64,000 nucleotides of DNA from Chryseobacterium sp. OV279 (GTDB lineage: Bacteria > Bacteroidota > Bacteroidia > Flavobacteriales > Weeksellaceae), in contig NZ_FQUD01000004.1 of the NCBI RefSeq assembly GCF_900128945.1, positions 558,001 through 622,000 of the forward strand. The letters run 5' to 3'. The notes beneath the pieces were generated by a model. The model had not been told where the DNA came from and made no database searches. It saw only the letters and a list, made by a program, of their open reading frames with translations. Shown piece by piece: positions 41,906 to 51,227 of this stretch. A program made the position numbers and the translations under genes. Each line of letters opens with the position of its first letter. Position 1 is the stretch's first letter.

Positions 41906-43045
41906 TTAATTGATCAATATATTATGAATTTTGTAGTAAATAAAATAATAGACTTTCTTAAGTAAAGCGTCAAGAGCCGGGAATGTTAAAAAACCTTCGG
42001 TCTTCAGCATCATCGTCCACGAAAGATTAAACAGGATCAATATAAAGGTCATGATTTCCTGTTTTCTGGTAAGAATGGATTTCTGGTCGGTGACAATAAA
42101 TATAGTCAGTAGAGAAAAGAAAATATTGATCCATCTTCCCCAATCTAAAGCCAGATAAAATAGAGGAATTAAAAAAGCGGTCTGTATCACTATAAACAGA
42201 ACATTGATTTTCACTTTATTCAATCTGCAGTAGAAGTAAAAGGTAAATGCCCCAATCAGTATGCTAATGATATAAGTTTGATAACTGTATAAATTTTGTT
42301 TGTAAAAAGCTAAGACATTGTAGTTCGGATCATATTCATAAATTCCCAATTCATCCAGTATCAATCCATGGTTCTTTAAAAATAACACAGAATTTTGTGT
42401 ATTAATACTGATCCCGAATTTATAAAGAATCAGCATAACAATGGTAGCGGGAATCAGTTGATAAATGGCTATTTTTTTTATTTTATCCAATAATAAACCA
42501 TCATTTTTCACAAAATAGGTGAAGCTTACAAAAGGAATATAAAAGTAGGCTGCTTCATGGGTTAAAATAGCAATAAGAATAAACAGCGTGATGACAAAAT
42601 CCTTCACAACGATTTTAGATCGAAGGCAAAGGATATACATCAGGTAGAAAAGGAAGAATATAATTTCTTTTTTTGATGCAATGGAAGGATCTTTTACCAT
42701 CATCCCGAAACCAGCCGGAAGCATGACAAGCGCTAGAACCAGAAGATTGTTTTTTTCCTTCCAGAACAGCTTCACCAGTAAATAAAAGAACAGCGTATAA
42801 ACGATGAATAGAAAGGCGAATATGATGTACTCCAGATTTATTTTAGTGAGTTCATTAATCGCGATAAACAGGGTGCCGAAAAAGCCTCTCCGTTTGAAGC
42901 CTCCGTCCTGATAGTTAATCAGCCATTCTCCAAGATACCATCCTCCTTTATTCTCTACAATAAGCGAATAGGTAGTTTTTATACTAACAAAATAATAAAT
43001 TGCTAATACGATGCTGATTATATAAGTAACTGGTTTTGGTTTCAT
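41906..43045 (-). CDS. Polytopic membrane protein of unknown function, twin copy 1
   Basis: The product of 379 residues has about 10 hydrophobic segments. A loop with YLGEWLINYQDGGFKRRG (about residues 37-54) is shared with the next gene product. Later common blocks are KKEIIFFLFYLMY, HEAAYFYIPF and DWGRWINIFFSLLT. I do not recognise a named family. The size and polar loops would fit a Wzy-like polymerase, a ligase-type protein or a GT-C glycosyltransferase. It overlaps the upstream twin gene by four bases. Confidence 0.85.
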   Translation of the reverse strand: MKPKPVTYIISIVLAIYYFVSIKTTYSLIVENKGGWYLGEWLINYQDGGFKRRGFFGTLFIAINELTKINLEYIIFAFLFIVYTLFFYLLVKLFWKEKNNLLVLALVMLPAGFGMMVKDPSIASKKEIIFFLFYLMYILCLRSKIVVKDFVITLFILIAILTHEAAYFYIPFVSFTYFVKNDGLLLDKIKKIAIYQLIPATIVMLILYKFGISINTQNSVLFLKNHGLILDELGIYEYDPNYNVLAFYKQNLYSYQTYIISILIGAFTFYFYCRLNKVKINVLFIVIQTAFLIPLFYLALDWGRWINIFFSLLTIFIVTDQKSILTRKQEIMTFILILFNLSWTMMLKTEGFLTFPALDALLKKVYYFIYYKIHNILIN

Positions 43046-44175
43046 CCGCGAAATAGATTAAAATATAAAAAATAGTACACTTTCTTTATCATGACATCAA
43101 GCAGTGTAAAGCTTGAGAACCCCTGATAAAAGGCCATCATCGTCCAAAAAGAATTAAAGATAATTAATAATATCGCAACACCATCTTTTTTCAGACTGCT
43201 GACCAATTGCTTTTCTCCAATGATAAAAAGAGTCAGCAAAGAAAAGAAAATATTAATCCATCTGCCCCAGTCAAAGCCTTTAATAAATAATGGAATCAGG
43301 AAAATGACCTGTATGATGAGAAAAACAGGATTGATTTTAATCTTATTCAGCTTACAGTAGATGAATACAGTAAGTGCGGCCAGAAATAGACTGATGCTGT
43401 AGGTCACATAGCCATACAGATAGGTTTTATAGATGCTGGACACATCAAAATCAGATTGATAATAATCGTATATGTTTAATTCTTTTAGCAGATAACCATG
43501 ATCTTTAAAAAATGATACGGTGTTTTCCGTTTTGATGCTGATCCCGAATTTATAGAAGAACAACATAACGAGAGTAGCCGGAAGTAACTGATAAAAAAAT
43601 ATTTTCTTTATTTTATGAGCCGTTGGTTCGCTGTTTTTTACAAAATAGGCAAGACTCACAAAAGGCAGATAAAAAAATGCTGCCTCATGGATGAGCAGAG
43701 CTATGAGTATAAACAAAGTGATCACATAATCTTTGATCACCATTTTAGACCGCAGACATAGAAGATACACGAGATAAAAGAGAAAGAATATAATCTCTTT
43801 TTTAGGGATGATGGTATGATCTTTTAAAACCATTCCCAGACCTGCAGGGAGCAGCAAAAGACTTATCGTTAAAAGGGTATTCTTATTCGGCCAGATAAAC
43901 TTTATGAAGAGAATAAAGAAAAGTGTGTAAATGATGAACAGGAAAACAAAAACGATATTGGCCAGATGAACTCCGGTGAGTTCATTGATGAAGACAAATA
44001 AACTTCCGAGAAGCCCTCGCCGTTTAAATCCTCCATCCTGATAATTGATCAGCCATTCTCCAAGATGCCAGTCATTTTTATTGACGACCAGCTGCAAATA
44101 AGTATTTTGCAGATATACGCAATAATAAATGGCTAATAATAAACCAATTAAATAGTTAATTATTTTCGTTTTCAT
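43042..44175 (-). CDS. Polytopic membrane protein of unknown function, twin copy 2
   Basis: The product of 377 residues repeats its downstream twin in length, hydrophobic pattern and key blocks (HLGEWLINYQDGGFKRRG, KKEIIFFLFYLVY, HEAAFFYLPF, DWGRWINIFFSLLT). The charged residues D, K, R and H in these blocks are kept in both copies, which suggests functional sites. Two copies in tandem are unusual for a polymerase. It starts three bases upstream of the preceding glycosyltransferase stop region and is part of the same run. Confidence 0.85.
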   Translation of the reverse strand: MKTKIINYLIGLLLAIYYCVYLQNTYLQLVVNKNDWHLGEWLINYQDGGFKRRGLLGSLFVFINELTGVHLANIVFVFLFIIYTLFFILFIKFIWPNKNTLLTISLLLLPAGLGMVLKDHTIIPKKEIIFFLFYLVYLLCLRSKMVIKDYVITLFILIALLIHEAAFFYLPFVSLAYFVKNSEPTAHKIKKIFFYQLLPATLVMLFFYKFGISIKTENTVSFFKDHGYLLKELNIYDYYQSDFDVSSIYKTYLYGYVTYSISLFLAALTVFIYCKLNKIKINPVFLIIQVIFLIPLFIKGFDWGRWINIFFSLLTLFIIGEKQLVSSLKKDGVAILLIIFNSFWTMMAFYQGFSSFTLLDVMIKKVYYFLYFNLFRG

Positions 44176-44178
44176 ACA

Positions 44179-45141
44179 TTAATAAATAAAAACCTCCTTA
44201 AAGGTATCCATCACGGGATGCGGCAGGAATTTTCGGAATAATTCTTCTGCAGACCGACTCAGATCCGCATCTAATAGAATATCTCTAAGCTCTTTTTCAT
44301 TACGGTAATAATAGGCCTGATTTCCAAGGTGACTGATATGCGCTTTCTCAGGAGGATCTGCAAAAGCGACCACCGGTTTTCCTTTAATGGCAAATTCTGC
44401 CACCGTAATTCCGAAGGTTTCTCCTCTTTCACGGGCATGTAGCAAAGCATTACAGGTATTGATGAATTTTTGTTTCATGATAATATCCGAGCTTGGTGGC
44501 AGGAAAATAATGTTGGAAGGAGCTGATTTCCACCATCTTTTTTTCACAAAAGAATCTACGCCCATAAAAATAAAATAAACATCCTTATATTTTGAAGCTA
44601 TTTTTTCGATGGTCTGCTGCGCAAATAGGATGTTAAAGCTGGCATGACCGCCATAGTAACCGAATACTTTTGCATGTGGAGGAATATTCAGGTCTTTTCT
44701 GAGATCCTGGTTGGTTCCTTCTTCAAAATTAACCATATGCGGAACAAAAGGATATTTTGAACCTGTCATTTCATGGCTCAGCCACTCGGAAACGTAGGCG
44801 TACACATCACCGTGCGGTTCAAAATGCTTGAAGACACTGTGGATGCATGTTTTACATTCTTTGGTCTCTATATGATCGATATCACCGTTTTTAATGGCAT
44901 AAAACAGGTCTATATTATTTTTACTGATGAGGTCATCCACTTCTTTAAAGTCAGAATAGCCAATCACATTAAAGCGTTTGGAGAATTTTTCGATACCCAG
45001 CGGATGATTGGTTGTCGAAGTTTTATCATATACAATCAATGATTCGTTTCCCAGATATCGTTCATTGAAATCTGCATAATCATATAATGCGATGGAAGTT
45101 CCTCTGTAGTTGAGTTCGTTCTCATGGAAAAGAATTTTCAT
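44179..45141 (-). CDS. Glycosyltransferase, GT-B type
   Basis: The product of 320 residues has a short N-terminal half with LNYRGTSIALYDYADF and a C-terminal donor-binding half. GYYGGHASFNI (about residue 165) and the ExxxxxxxE region GETFGITVAEFAIKGKPVVAF (cited in part) near 250-265 fit GT1/GT4 enzymes. It is shorter than the typical 370 residues. Substrate unknown. Ten bases separate it from the gene upstream. Confidence 0.82.
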   Translation of the reverse strand: MKILFHENELNYRGTSIALYDYADFNERYLGNESLIVYDKTSTTNHPLGIEKFSKRFNVIGYSDFKEVDDLISKNNIDLFYAIKNGDIDHIETKECKTCIHSVFKHFEPHGDVYAYVSEWLSHEMTGSKYPFVPHMVNFEEGTNQDLRKDLNIPPHAKVFGYYGGHASFNILFAQQTIEKIASKYKDVYFIFMGVDSFVKKRWWKSAPSNIIFLPPSSDIIMKQKFINTCNALLHARERGETFGITVAEFAIKGKPVVAFADPPEKAHISHLGNQAYYYRNEKELRDILLDADLSRSAEELFRKFLPHPVMDTFKEVFIY

Positions 45142-45151
45142 TCTGTACGGT

Positions 45152-45940
45152 TTATTTAAATTTATTTTTCAATTTACTAAGTATTTTCCGAATGATGCTT
45201 TTCTTCGGGTACTTGGTAAGATCATTGTGTTTGAAAAGGCCTTCGCCCTGTGCAATTTTGAAATCCTGCTTTACCCACCACGCGGCAATATTTCTTTCAA
45301 GTGATGCAGTTTCCCCTGAAAAAGGAATGATGGTACCCAGCAGAAAATCCTTTCGGACAAGATAAGGGTTATTCGTCCAGTTGGCCCAGCGGGAAGTGGT
45401 TATAAAATAGTCACCCTGTTTCTGTATTTTGTCCGGAAATTCTTGTGCAGGATCCAGCCAGTGCAGAGATTCCAGGAGGTGTGGCGAGGTACATTCATGC
45501 CAGTCGTCATAGTAATCAAGTTCGTTGCCTTTATGTCTGATGGAGATCAGCGGATATCCGGGTGTTTTCCTGTTTCGGTAGCGTATAACATCAAATCCCT
45601 GATCGAGAAGTTCTATGCCGCTTTTAAGCTGTGAAAGGGTGGTTGCCTGATCTTCAATAAGCTCCCAGTCGTGTTCCAGAAAGAGAATGTTTTCAGATGA
45701 GGCGTTTTCAGCCAGCAATTTCATTCCTTTCCCGATCCCGATATTTTCATCCAGTCCTATGTACCGGATTCCATACTTTCCGGCCGTCTTTTTATCCTGT
45801 TCACTTACTTCCTGAAAAAGAACGAGAATATCATCCGTCATCTCAAGAAGACCGTGTTTTTTATAGGATTTCAAAGTGTTGTTCAGCGTTTCTCCGGTTT
45901 TCCAGGAGAGGATGCAGATGCTTATTGGTAATTTTTCCAT
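45152..45940 (-). CDS. GT2-like glycosyltransferase
   Basis: The product of 262 residues opens ISICILSWKTGETLNNTL. It has the GLDENIGIGKGMK block and FLEHDWEL (about residue 90), which stands where the DxD motif of GT-A enzymes is expected. The remaining part is Trp-rich (RWANWTNNPYLVRKD). It is diverged from the other GT2 genes here. Transferase activity is likely, but the acceptor is unknown. It ends in a basic stretch (KKSIIRKILSKLKNKFK). Confidence 0.78.
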   Translation of the reverse strand: MEKLPISICILSWKTGETLNNTLKSYKKHGLLEMTDDILVLFQEVSEQDKKTAGKYGIRYIGLDENIGIGKGMKLLAENASSENILFLEHDWELIEDQATTLSQLKSGIELLDQGFDVIRYRNRKTPGYPLISIRHKGNELDYYDDWHECTSPHLLESLHWLDPAQEFPDKIQKQGDYFITTSRWANWTNNPYLVRKDFLLGTIIPFSGETASLERNIAAWWVKQDFKIAQGEGLFKHNDLTKYPKKSIIRKILSKLKNKFK

Positions 45941-45949
45941 AGGAATGCC

Positions 45950-46906
45950 TTAAAGATTGAGAAAAGGATGTTGGCCTGTCATTGAAATCTTTCTTGCCGC
46001 TTCGATCTCTTTAAATTTCTTTGAAAAGTACTGATACTGTTCCAGATAAAATTTTGATTCGTTGATATTTCCTTTAGCACTTAATTTTAAAATATAGGAA
46101 AGGATCGCCGTTTTTTCTCTTTTGACGTTATAATCATAATTGGGGTCAAGATACTTGGTTTCCCGCTGCATTCTCATCGAAAGACGGGTGTTGGCCAGTA
46201 ATTCAGCTTTGTCTTTCGGCTGTTTTTTATGGAAAGACTGTACGGCATCATGCACAACTTTACTTTTTGTGCAGACCAATATCTTTAATCCGAAATAGGT
46301 AATTCTGTTGACATACTCATAATCTTCGGCACCATAGAAGAAGTAAGGATTGAATCCGCCTACTTTTTCAATGATATTTCTGGGAATAAACCAATGAGCC
46401 GCATTCACAAAACTGATTTCATAAGACGGTTTCGCCTCCCCGAAATAAACATCGGAAAACATTCTGTTGTTTCTGACATCTTTGGCCAGATAATTCTCAA
46501 AATGGATGTCAAATTTTTTCTCGCTTCCATCCAGATGCATTGGGCTTAAAATACCAATCTTGCTTTTATCCAGAGCATTGTTATAAACATCCAGCATATG
46601 CTGGAAACTGTCCGGAAAAATCCAGGCATCCTGATTCATCAGATAAAAGAAATCTGCTCCTTCCTGATAAGCTTTTTCTATTCCTAAATTATTGGCTTTT
46701 CCAAAACCCAGATTTTCGGCTGATTCTATAAGATCAATTTCAGGAAAATGGGTTTTAATGTATTCCTGACTTCCGTCCGTAGATCCGTTGTCGATCACAA
46801 TACACTTTACAGGAACCGAAGAATGTCTTAAACTGGTAAAACATCTTTCCGCCCATTTCATAGCATTGTAAGTGACGATGATAACGTGAATAGCAGACAT
46901 TTTCAT
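45950..46906 (-). CDS. Glycosyltransferase, family 2 (group B, copy 2)
   Basis: The product of 318 residues is a close paralogue of the product of 40969-41898 (IHVIIVTYNAMKWAERCF, ENLGFGKANNLGIEKA, LMNQDAWIF, SFVNAAHWFIPR). GAEDYEYVNRITYFG is the likely base region. The last 100 residues diverge and could set the acceptor. One base separates it from the epimerase-like gene upstream. Rhamnosyltransferase-like by family, donor not known. Confidence 0.92.
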   Translation of the reverse strand: MKMSAIHVIIVTYNAMKWAERCFTSLRHSSVPVKCIVIDNGSTDGSQEYIKTHFPEIDLIESAENLGFGKANNLGIEKAYQEGADFFYLMNQDAWIFPDSFQHMLDVYNNALDKSKIGILSPMHLDGSEKKFDIHFENYLAKDVRNNRMFSDVYFGEAKPSYEISFVNAAHWFIPRNIIEKVGGFNPYFFYGAEDYEYVNRITYFGLKILVCTKSKVVHDAVQSFHKKQPKDKAELLANTRLSMRMQRETKYLDPNYDYNVKREKTAILSYILKLSAKGNINESKFYLEQYQYFSKKFKEIEAARKISMTGQHPFLNL

Positions 46907-46907
46907 C

Positions 46908-47576
46908 TTAAATATACTTTTGGGTTAAGGTTTTCAAATAATCTTCCGGTTGTATTCCGGTAAAAAAAGTTTCTATAGATTCATCAAAGCCAACCTTATA
47001 AAAGTCGCCTTCTTCCACTTCAGAAAAACAGGCCTTTTTCCGGGTTTTGTCTTCAATGGCATTAATGATTTCTTTCAAATCATAATAATACGGGAAAGCC
47101 AGATTAAGGGTTTTGTTTTCCATATCCAGACAGTGTGAGCTCAGAAACTTTGAAATATCATCAATATCCAAAAGCAGTCTTCTTGCTTTTAAATGAAGGG
47201 TGAATTCACTGTTTCCGGAGATCTGGGCCGTAAGGAAATTAAAAAGGGTATTGGGATTTCCTCCTTTTCCCACGATATTGCCTATCCGCAGAATAAGAAA
47301 ATGATCACATACGTTTTGTATATGGTCTTCTATAGCCTTTTTATGCAGCACGTACGGGCTGTTCTGTTTAGATTGGTCATGAATACTCAGTGTAGAAAAA
47401 TAGACCAGTTTTCTTTCCATATTTTCTTCAATCATGGTTTTCAAAAGAGAAAATTCCCTTTCAAATTCTGAAGTCCTGGTTTCGAGGGAGTTTGAAACAC
47501 CGGAAGCAAAGAATAATAAGTCTTCTGAATCTATTTTTTTTAATGAGTTTGCGATAAGACCGTTTCCTACAATCAT
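46908..47576 (-). CDS. Short NAD(P)-dependent epimerase/dehydratase-like protein
   Basis: The product of 222 residues is much shorter than usual extended SDR proteins (about 300). It opens MIVGNGLIANSL, a GxGxxA-type dinucleotide loop. STLSIHDQ and YVLHKKAIE give the Ser and the Tyr-x3-Lys pair. LRIGNIVGKGG and LDIDDISKFL are extended-SDR blocks. The missing length lies mostly between the nucleotide loop and the Ser. It could still act as a sugar-nucleotide reductase or epimerase. Confidence 0.78.
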   Translation of the reverse strand: MIVGNGLIANSLKKIDSEDLLFFASGVSNSLETRTSEFEREFSLLKTMIEENMERKLVYFSTLSIHDQSKQNSPYVLHKKAIEDHIQNVCDHFLILRIGNIVGKGGNPNTLFNFLTAQISGNSEFTLHLKARRLLLDIDDISKFLSSHCLDMENKTLNLAFPYYYDLKEIINAIEDKTRKKACFSEVEEGDFYKVGFDESIETFFTGIQPEDYLKTLTQKYI

Positions 47577-47581
47577 TTGTG

Positions 47582-48460
47582 TTATTTTGTAGTGTTTAGC
47601 TTTTTATTAATGTCTGAAGAATACCTCAGATAATGGTAATACTTTTTAGCAATTAAAAAATGATCTTTAAAATTAATCCTTTTAAACGGATAAAATTTCA
47701 TCGTAAAGAGGATATTTCTTTGATCAACGGGATAATACTGAAAGTAATTATATAAAAAGCCCAAAAATATTTTTTTTTCTGTTTCGGGGTCCGGTATTTT
47801 CTGAAAATCCGAACCTTGTTTTTGTTTAATGAGAATGTTGGCATCAAGCCATTTCTGATCTAAATTTCCCTGCGAAAAATGTTCTATAAGGATATCATCA
47901 ATAATATAGTTTTGGAATTTTCTAGAAACCCTTAAACTGAAATCGAGATCATACCCGTGAAACCCTTTGAGAAGCTCTTCATTAAATTTAAATGCATTGA
48001 AAACTTCTTTTTTCACAGCGATAAAAACGCCGTCTACGGCATATACTTTATGGAGGCGTTCTTTGGTGGTATTGATGAGCGTGGATGCTGATTTTTCTTT
48101 GTTTCCCTGAAGAATATGTACAAAATTGTATTGCTCCGAAACCGTCCAGCTGCTGGGTGCCACAGGAACGTAAGATGATCCTGCCAAACCGATAATTCCG
48201 GCATTGGGCTGGTTAAGATGAGCCAATAGTTTTTCTCCCCAACCGTTGGTGTGAAAAAGAATATCCTCATGAATGAATAAAAGATTTTCATAAACGGATT
48301 GTTCTGCTCCCTGATTGTAGGCTTTTGTAATCCCCATCAGATTAGGATTCCATATCTGAATAATCTCATACTGAAAACCATCACCGATTGTCTCACCAAT
48401 ATTCTTAACGAGATCATCATAGTAGTTTTTCTGGTAGGATGAAATTATAATGGATAGCAT
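47582..48460 (-). CDS. Glycosyltransferase-like protein (GT2-like, PF13712-type)
   Basis: The product of 292 residues opens LSIIISSYQK and has GITKAYNQGAEQSVYENLLFIHEDI, abbreviated to AYNQGAE and FIHEDI. This pattern marks a divergent GT2-like group in which HxD takes the DxD place. AVDGVFIAVKKEVF and GFHGYDLDFSLRV follow, as in GT-A enzymes. It lies two bases after the upstream GT2 stop and is co-oriented with the run. Confidence 0.82.
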   Translation of the reverse strand: MLSIIISSYQKNYYDDLVKNIGETIGDGFQYEIIQIWNPNLMGITKAYNQGAEQSVYENLLFIHEDILFHTNGWGEKLLAHLNQPNAGIIGLAGSSYVPVAPSSWTVSEQYNFVHILQGNKEKSASTLINTTKERLHKVYAVDGVFIAVKKEVFNAFKFNEELLKGFHGYDLDFSLRVSRKFQNYIIDDILIEHFSQGNLDQKWLDANILIKQKQGSDFQKIPDPETEKKIFLGFLYNYFQYYPVDQRNILFTMKFYPFKRINFKDHFLIAKKYYHYLRYSSDINKKLNTTK

Positions 48461-48461
48461 T

Positions 48462-49283
48462 TTACGACAGTTTGTTGATTAATTTAAATAAAAATTTGGT
48501 AACCCCATTTTTATGAACGGCTTCATTATAAAAATTGAGATTGGCGCCAAGTTTTTTCTGCTGATGGTAATATTCAATAGCATTCAAATTCCCTGGAATG
48601 TATTTATTCAAATGTTTTTTATAGATGTAATTTAAGGAAAAATCTTTTTTAGCTTTGTTCTGATTGATCTCAATATCCATGGATTCTAATTTTCTGCGGT
48701 AAAAGAAACCTACATAATCCAGACGATGAACCTTCTTTTTTTCATCTAAAATGGATAACCAGAAGTCCCAGTCTTCCTTCCCGTAAATTAAGTTGATATC
48801 ATATCCTGAAGCCTTTTCCCACTCACTTTTTTCAAAGAAGGCTGAGCAGAAAATAAGGTTTTCCACCAATAGCTGTTCGTAATTATAATCATTCAGATTC
48901 CAGGGTTCTATGGTTGTCCCGAAGAATTCTGCTTTACAGTAAATGACTGTATACCCGTCATTGAATTTTTCTTCAGCGCGTTTCAGATATTCATCACCGA
49001 TCCTGTCATCACAATCCAAAGGTAATATCCATTGTCCTTTAGCATTTTCTATTCCGGTGTTTCTTGCAGCGGACAAACCACCATTTTTCTTATCAATGTA
49101 TATAAAACGTTCATCTTTTTGAGTCCATTGCTGGGCTATTTCCCCGGTATGGTCTGTAGAGCCGTCGTTGACAATAATACATTCCCAGTTTGGGTATGTC
49201 TGATTCAGGACAGATCCAAGACATTCCTCAAGATAGACGGCTTGATTGTAGCAGGGTACGATGACGGAAATTTTAGGATTCAT
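48462..49283 (-). CDS. Glycosyltransferase, family 2
   Basis: The product of 273 residues is a standard GT-A enzyme: SVIVPCYNQAVYLEECL opens it, IVNDGSTDHT is the first acidic site, GGLSAARNTGIENA the second block, and LPLDCDDRI the metal site near residue 95. GKEDWDFWLSIL holds the base. The 3' part has no membrane segment. It overlaps neither neighbour but is spaced by one base on each side, so it is part of a tightly packed operon. Confidence 0.93.
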   Translation of the reverse strand: MNPKISVIVPCYNQAVYLEECLGSVLNQTYPNWECIIVNDGSTDHTGEIAQQWTQKDERFIYIDKKNGGLSAARNTGIENAKGQWILPLDCDDRIGDEYLKRAEEKFNDGYTVIYCKAEFFGTTIEPWNLNDYNYEQLLVENLIFCSAFFEKSEWEKASGYDINLIYGKEDWDFWLSILDEKKKVHRLDYVGFFYRRKLESMDIEINQNKAKKDFSLNYIYKKHLNKYIPGNLNAIEYYHQQKKLGANLNFYNEAVHKNGVTKFLFKLINKLS

Positions 49284-49284
49284 C

Positions 49285-50181
49285 TTAAATGATTTTATTT
49301 AAAAGTTTGTACATGACAACAGGCAGCCTTTTATTGAGTGCAAAGCTTAATCTTTTAATATGAAAAGGATATTTGCTGTAGACCTCACGATATTCCGGGG
49401 GCAGCGTTTTTCCAGTCAGGTAAAATTTCTGAGTCTGTCCGTTGATTCTTTCTTTTGCAACACCTTCTTTATCAAACATCATTTGAAGAAGGATGGTTTC
49501 TATGTGTATTTTTTCTTCTTTTACTTTTGAAATATTTTCGGGATGTAAACGGTAATAGGCCAGTTTTTCAGGGACATAAGCGGTGAGATACTTCTCGTTG
49601 ATTTTCAGCCAGCGGTAATAATCTTCTACCGTCAATCGGGAATCGTAGACTCCGGTTTCTCTTAAAACATCAGTTCTCTGTAAAACCGTCAAAGCAGCAA
49701 TCCGGTTTCCTTTGATAAGTTCTTTTCTGAACACATAAGGATCTATATTACCTAAAGCATCATAATCAGCCATATCTTCCATAATCTGACTGTTGTTATT
49801 GATGGTATAAGTATGGGTAAAAACCATTCCGTATGAATCGCCTGAACTTTCCAGCTTAGAAACGGATTTTTCAATAGCTTCAGGATGAAGAAAATCATCT
49901 GCTGCGATGAGCTTGATATATTTTCCTTTTGCAAGAGCAATACATTCATTGAGCATGGTAGCCAGGCCCGTATTTTGGGCATGGAATTTTTTTTCTGCTG
50001 AATAATTGTTTTCTGTCAGCCATTGATCAATAACATCCGCCGAATTATCGGGAGAAGCATCATCGCCTACAATCAACTGGATGTTGCTGTAGGTCTGATT
50101 TTTTATGCTGTCCAGGTTTTCCTTAACAAACTTTGAGTGGTTATAGGAAACGACAACGACTGTTACTAACGGTTGCTCCAT
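49285..50181 (-). CDS. Glycosyltransferase, family 2
   Basis: The product of 298 residues is a GT-A enzyme with TVVVVSYNHSKFVKENL, VGDDASPDNS, NTGLATMLNECIALAKGKY and IAADDFLHPEA (metal site near residue 95). LTVEDYYRWLKI carries the probable base. The pattern resembles the GT2 enzymes that transfer hexoses to O-antigen chains. The sugar is unknown. Confidence 0.92.
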   Translation of the reverse strand: MEQPLVTVVVVSYNHSKFVKENLDSIKNQTYSNIQLIVGDDASPDNSADVIDQWLTENNYSAEKKFHAQNTGLATMLNECIALAKGKYIKLIAADDFLHPEAIEKSVSKLESSGDSYGMVFTHTYTINNNSQIMEDMADYDALGNIDPYVFRKELIKGNRIAALTVLQRTDVLRETGVYDSRLTVEDYYRWLKINEKYLTAYVPEKLAYYRLHPENISKVKEEKIHIETILLQMMFDKEGVAKERINGQTQKFYLTGKTLPPEYREVYSKYPFHIKRLSFALNKRLPVVMYKLLNKII

Positions 50182-50197
50182 TGTTATTGCACACTAT

Positions 50198-51175
50198 TTA
50201 TTCTAACTGTTCTTTTGATCCTTCAATACCCAGAAGGCCCTGTACTTTTTCCCCCTGTTCATCCATGGAATAGATCATCTCACGCACGCCGTCTTTTACC
50301 AGATAAATTTCGGAAGGAACGATGTTGGAGTTGATAATATGCTGAGGAATCACGAGATCCAGAGTATAACCATCAAGGAATTTTTCATTAAGAAAATCCG
50401 GCTGGATATGAAGCGTGGGATTAAGGCTGTCTACAGAAACCCTGTTCAGCTTGGTGGCCAGTAACTGTGAGCGTATAGGACTCATTCCGATGCGGAAAAG
50501 CTTACGGTATCTGATATAGCTGAACCCCCTGTCTTCAAGGGTAACCGGGTTGTGATAGCTCAGTGGTTTCAGGTGTTTAAGGAGTCCTTCGGAATGATAA
50601 ATGGTACCATCTACAGCAAAAGGATAAGACCAGTGATGCACCTCCGTATCAGTATAATAATCCCATTGATAGTAATCTCCTTTTTTCTCCAGATAGTCAG
50701 GATATCCTTCAAGATTGTCTCCTACATAAAGTCTGTAAGAAGCATTTTCAGGATTGTTTCTTATGACATCCAGCACTTCATCCGGGATATGAACATCTTT
50801 AAAGAAAATACTGTCATCCGTACAGAACATGACGAATTCACAGCCACTGTTTTTGATGATTTTTTGAAGAGCTCCCTTAAAGTTATCTCCGTTTTTCTTG
50901 AACAGATTTTTTTCTTTAAAAAATTCCCAGTCTCTTTCCGTATTCAGCGCATGAATGTAAGAGAAGTCAAAAAAGACATGTTTTCTTTCAACGAAAGATA
51001 TATGTTGATATCCGGCGTATTTTTTTTTCAACAGCTCATAGCCCTGTTGATGAACGCCGGTAGTATGGTATAAGATGACAAGCTTAGCATCTGCTTTAAA
51101 ATGTTTCAGAGAAGACTGAAGCAGATAGTCCAGCTGTACAGCGCGGTTGTAAGAAAATATTACATTAAGTATCAT
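50198..51175 (-). CDS. Glycosyltransferase-like protein of uncertain family
   Basis: The product of 325 residues opens ILNVIFSYNRAVQLDYLL, a GT-A-like start. MFCTDDSIFF (about residue 117) gives a DD site of the metal-binding type. AVDGTIYHSEGLL and LEDRGFSYIRYRKLF follow. The C-terminal 80 residues form no motif I know. Proteins of this kind occur in flavobacterial polysaccharide loci without assigned function. It is the first gene after the ABC exporter and may act on the chain cap or reducing end, which is a guess. Confidence 0.65.
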   Translation of the reverse strand: MILNVIFSYNRAVQLDYLLQSSLKHFKADAKLVILYHTTGVHQQGYELLKKKYAGYQHISFVERKHVFFDFSYIHALNTERDWEFFKEKNLFKKNGDNFKGALQKIIKNSGCEFVMFCTDDSIFFKDVHIPDEVLDVIRNNPENASYRLYVGDNLEGYPDYLEKKGDYYQWDYYTDTEVHHWSYPFAVDGTIYHSEGLLKHLKPLSYHNPVTLEDRGFSYIRYRKLFRIGMSPIRSQLLATKLNRVSVDSLNPTLHIQPDFLNEKFLDGYTLDLVIPQHIINSNIVPSEIYLVKDGVREMIYSMDEQGEKVQGLLGIEGSKEQLE

Positions 51176-51227
51176 ATGTGATAAGCGTTTAAGATGGATA
51201 TATAGAGTATGGCAGCAGGAAAAATGA

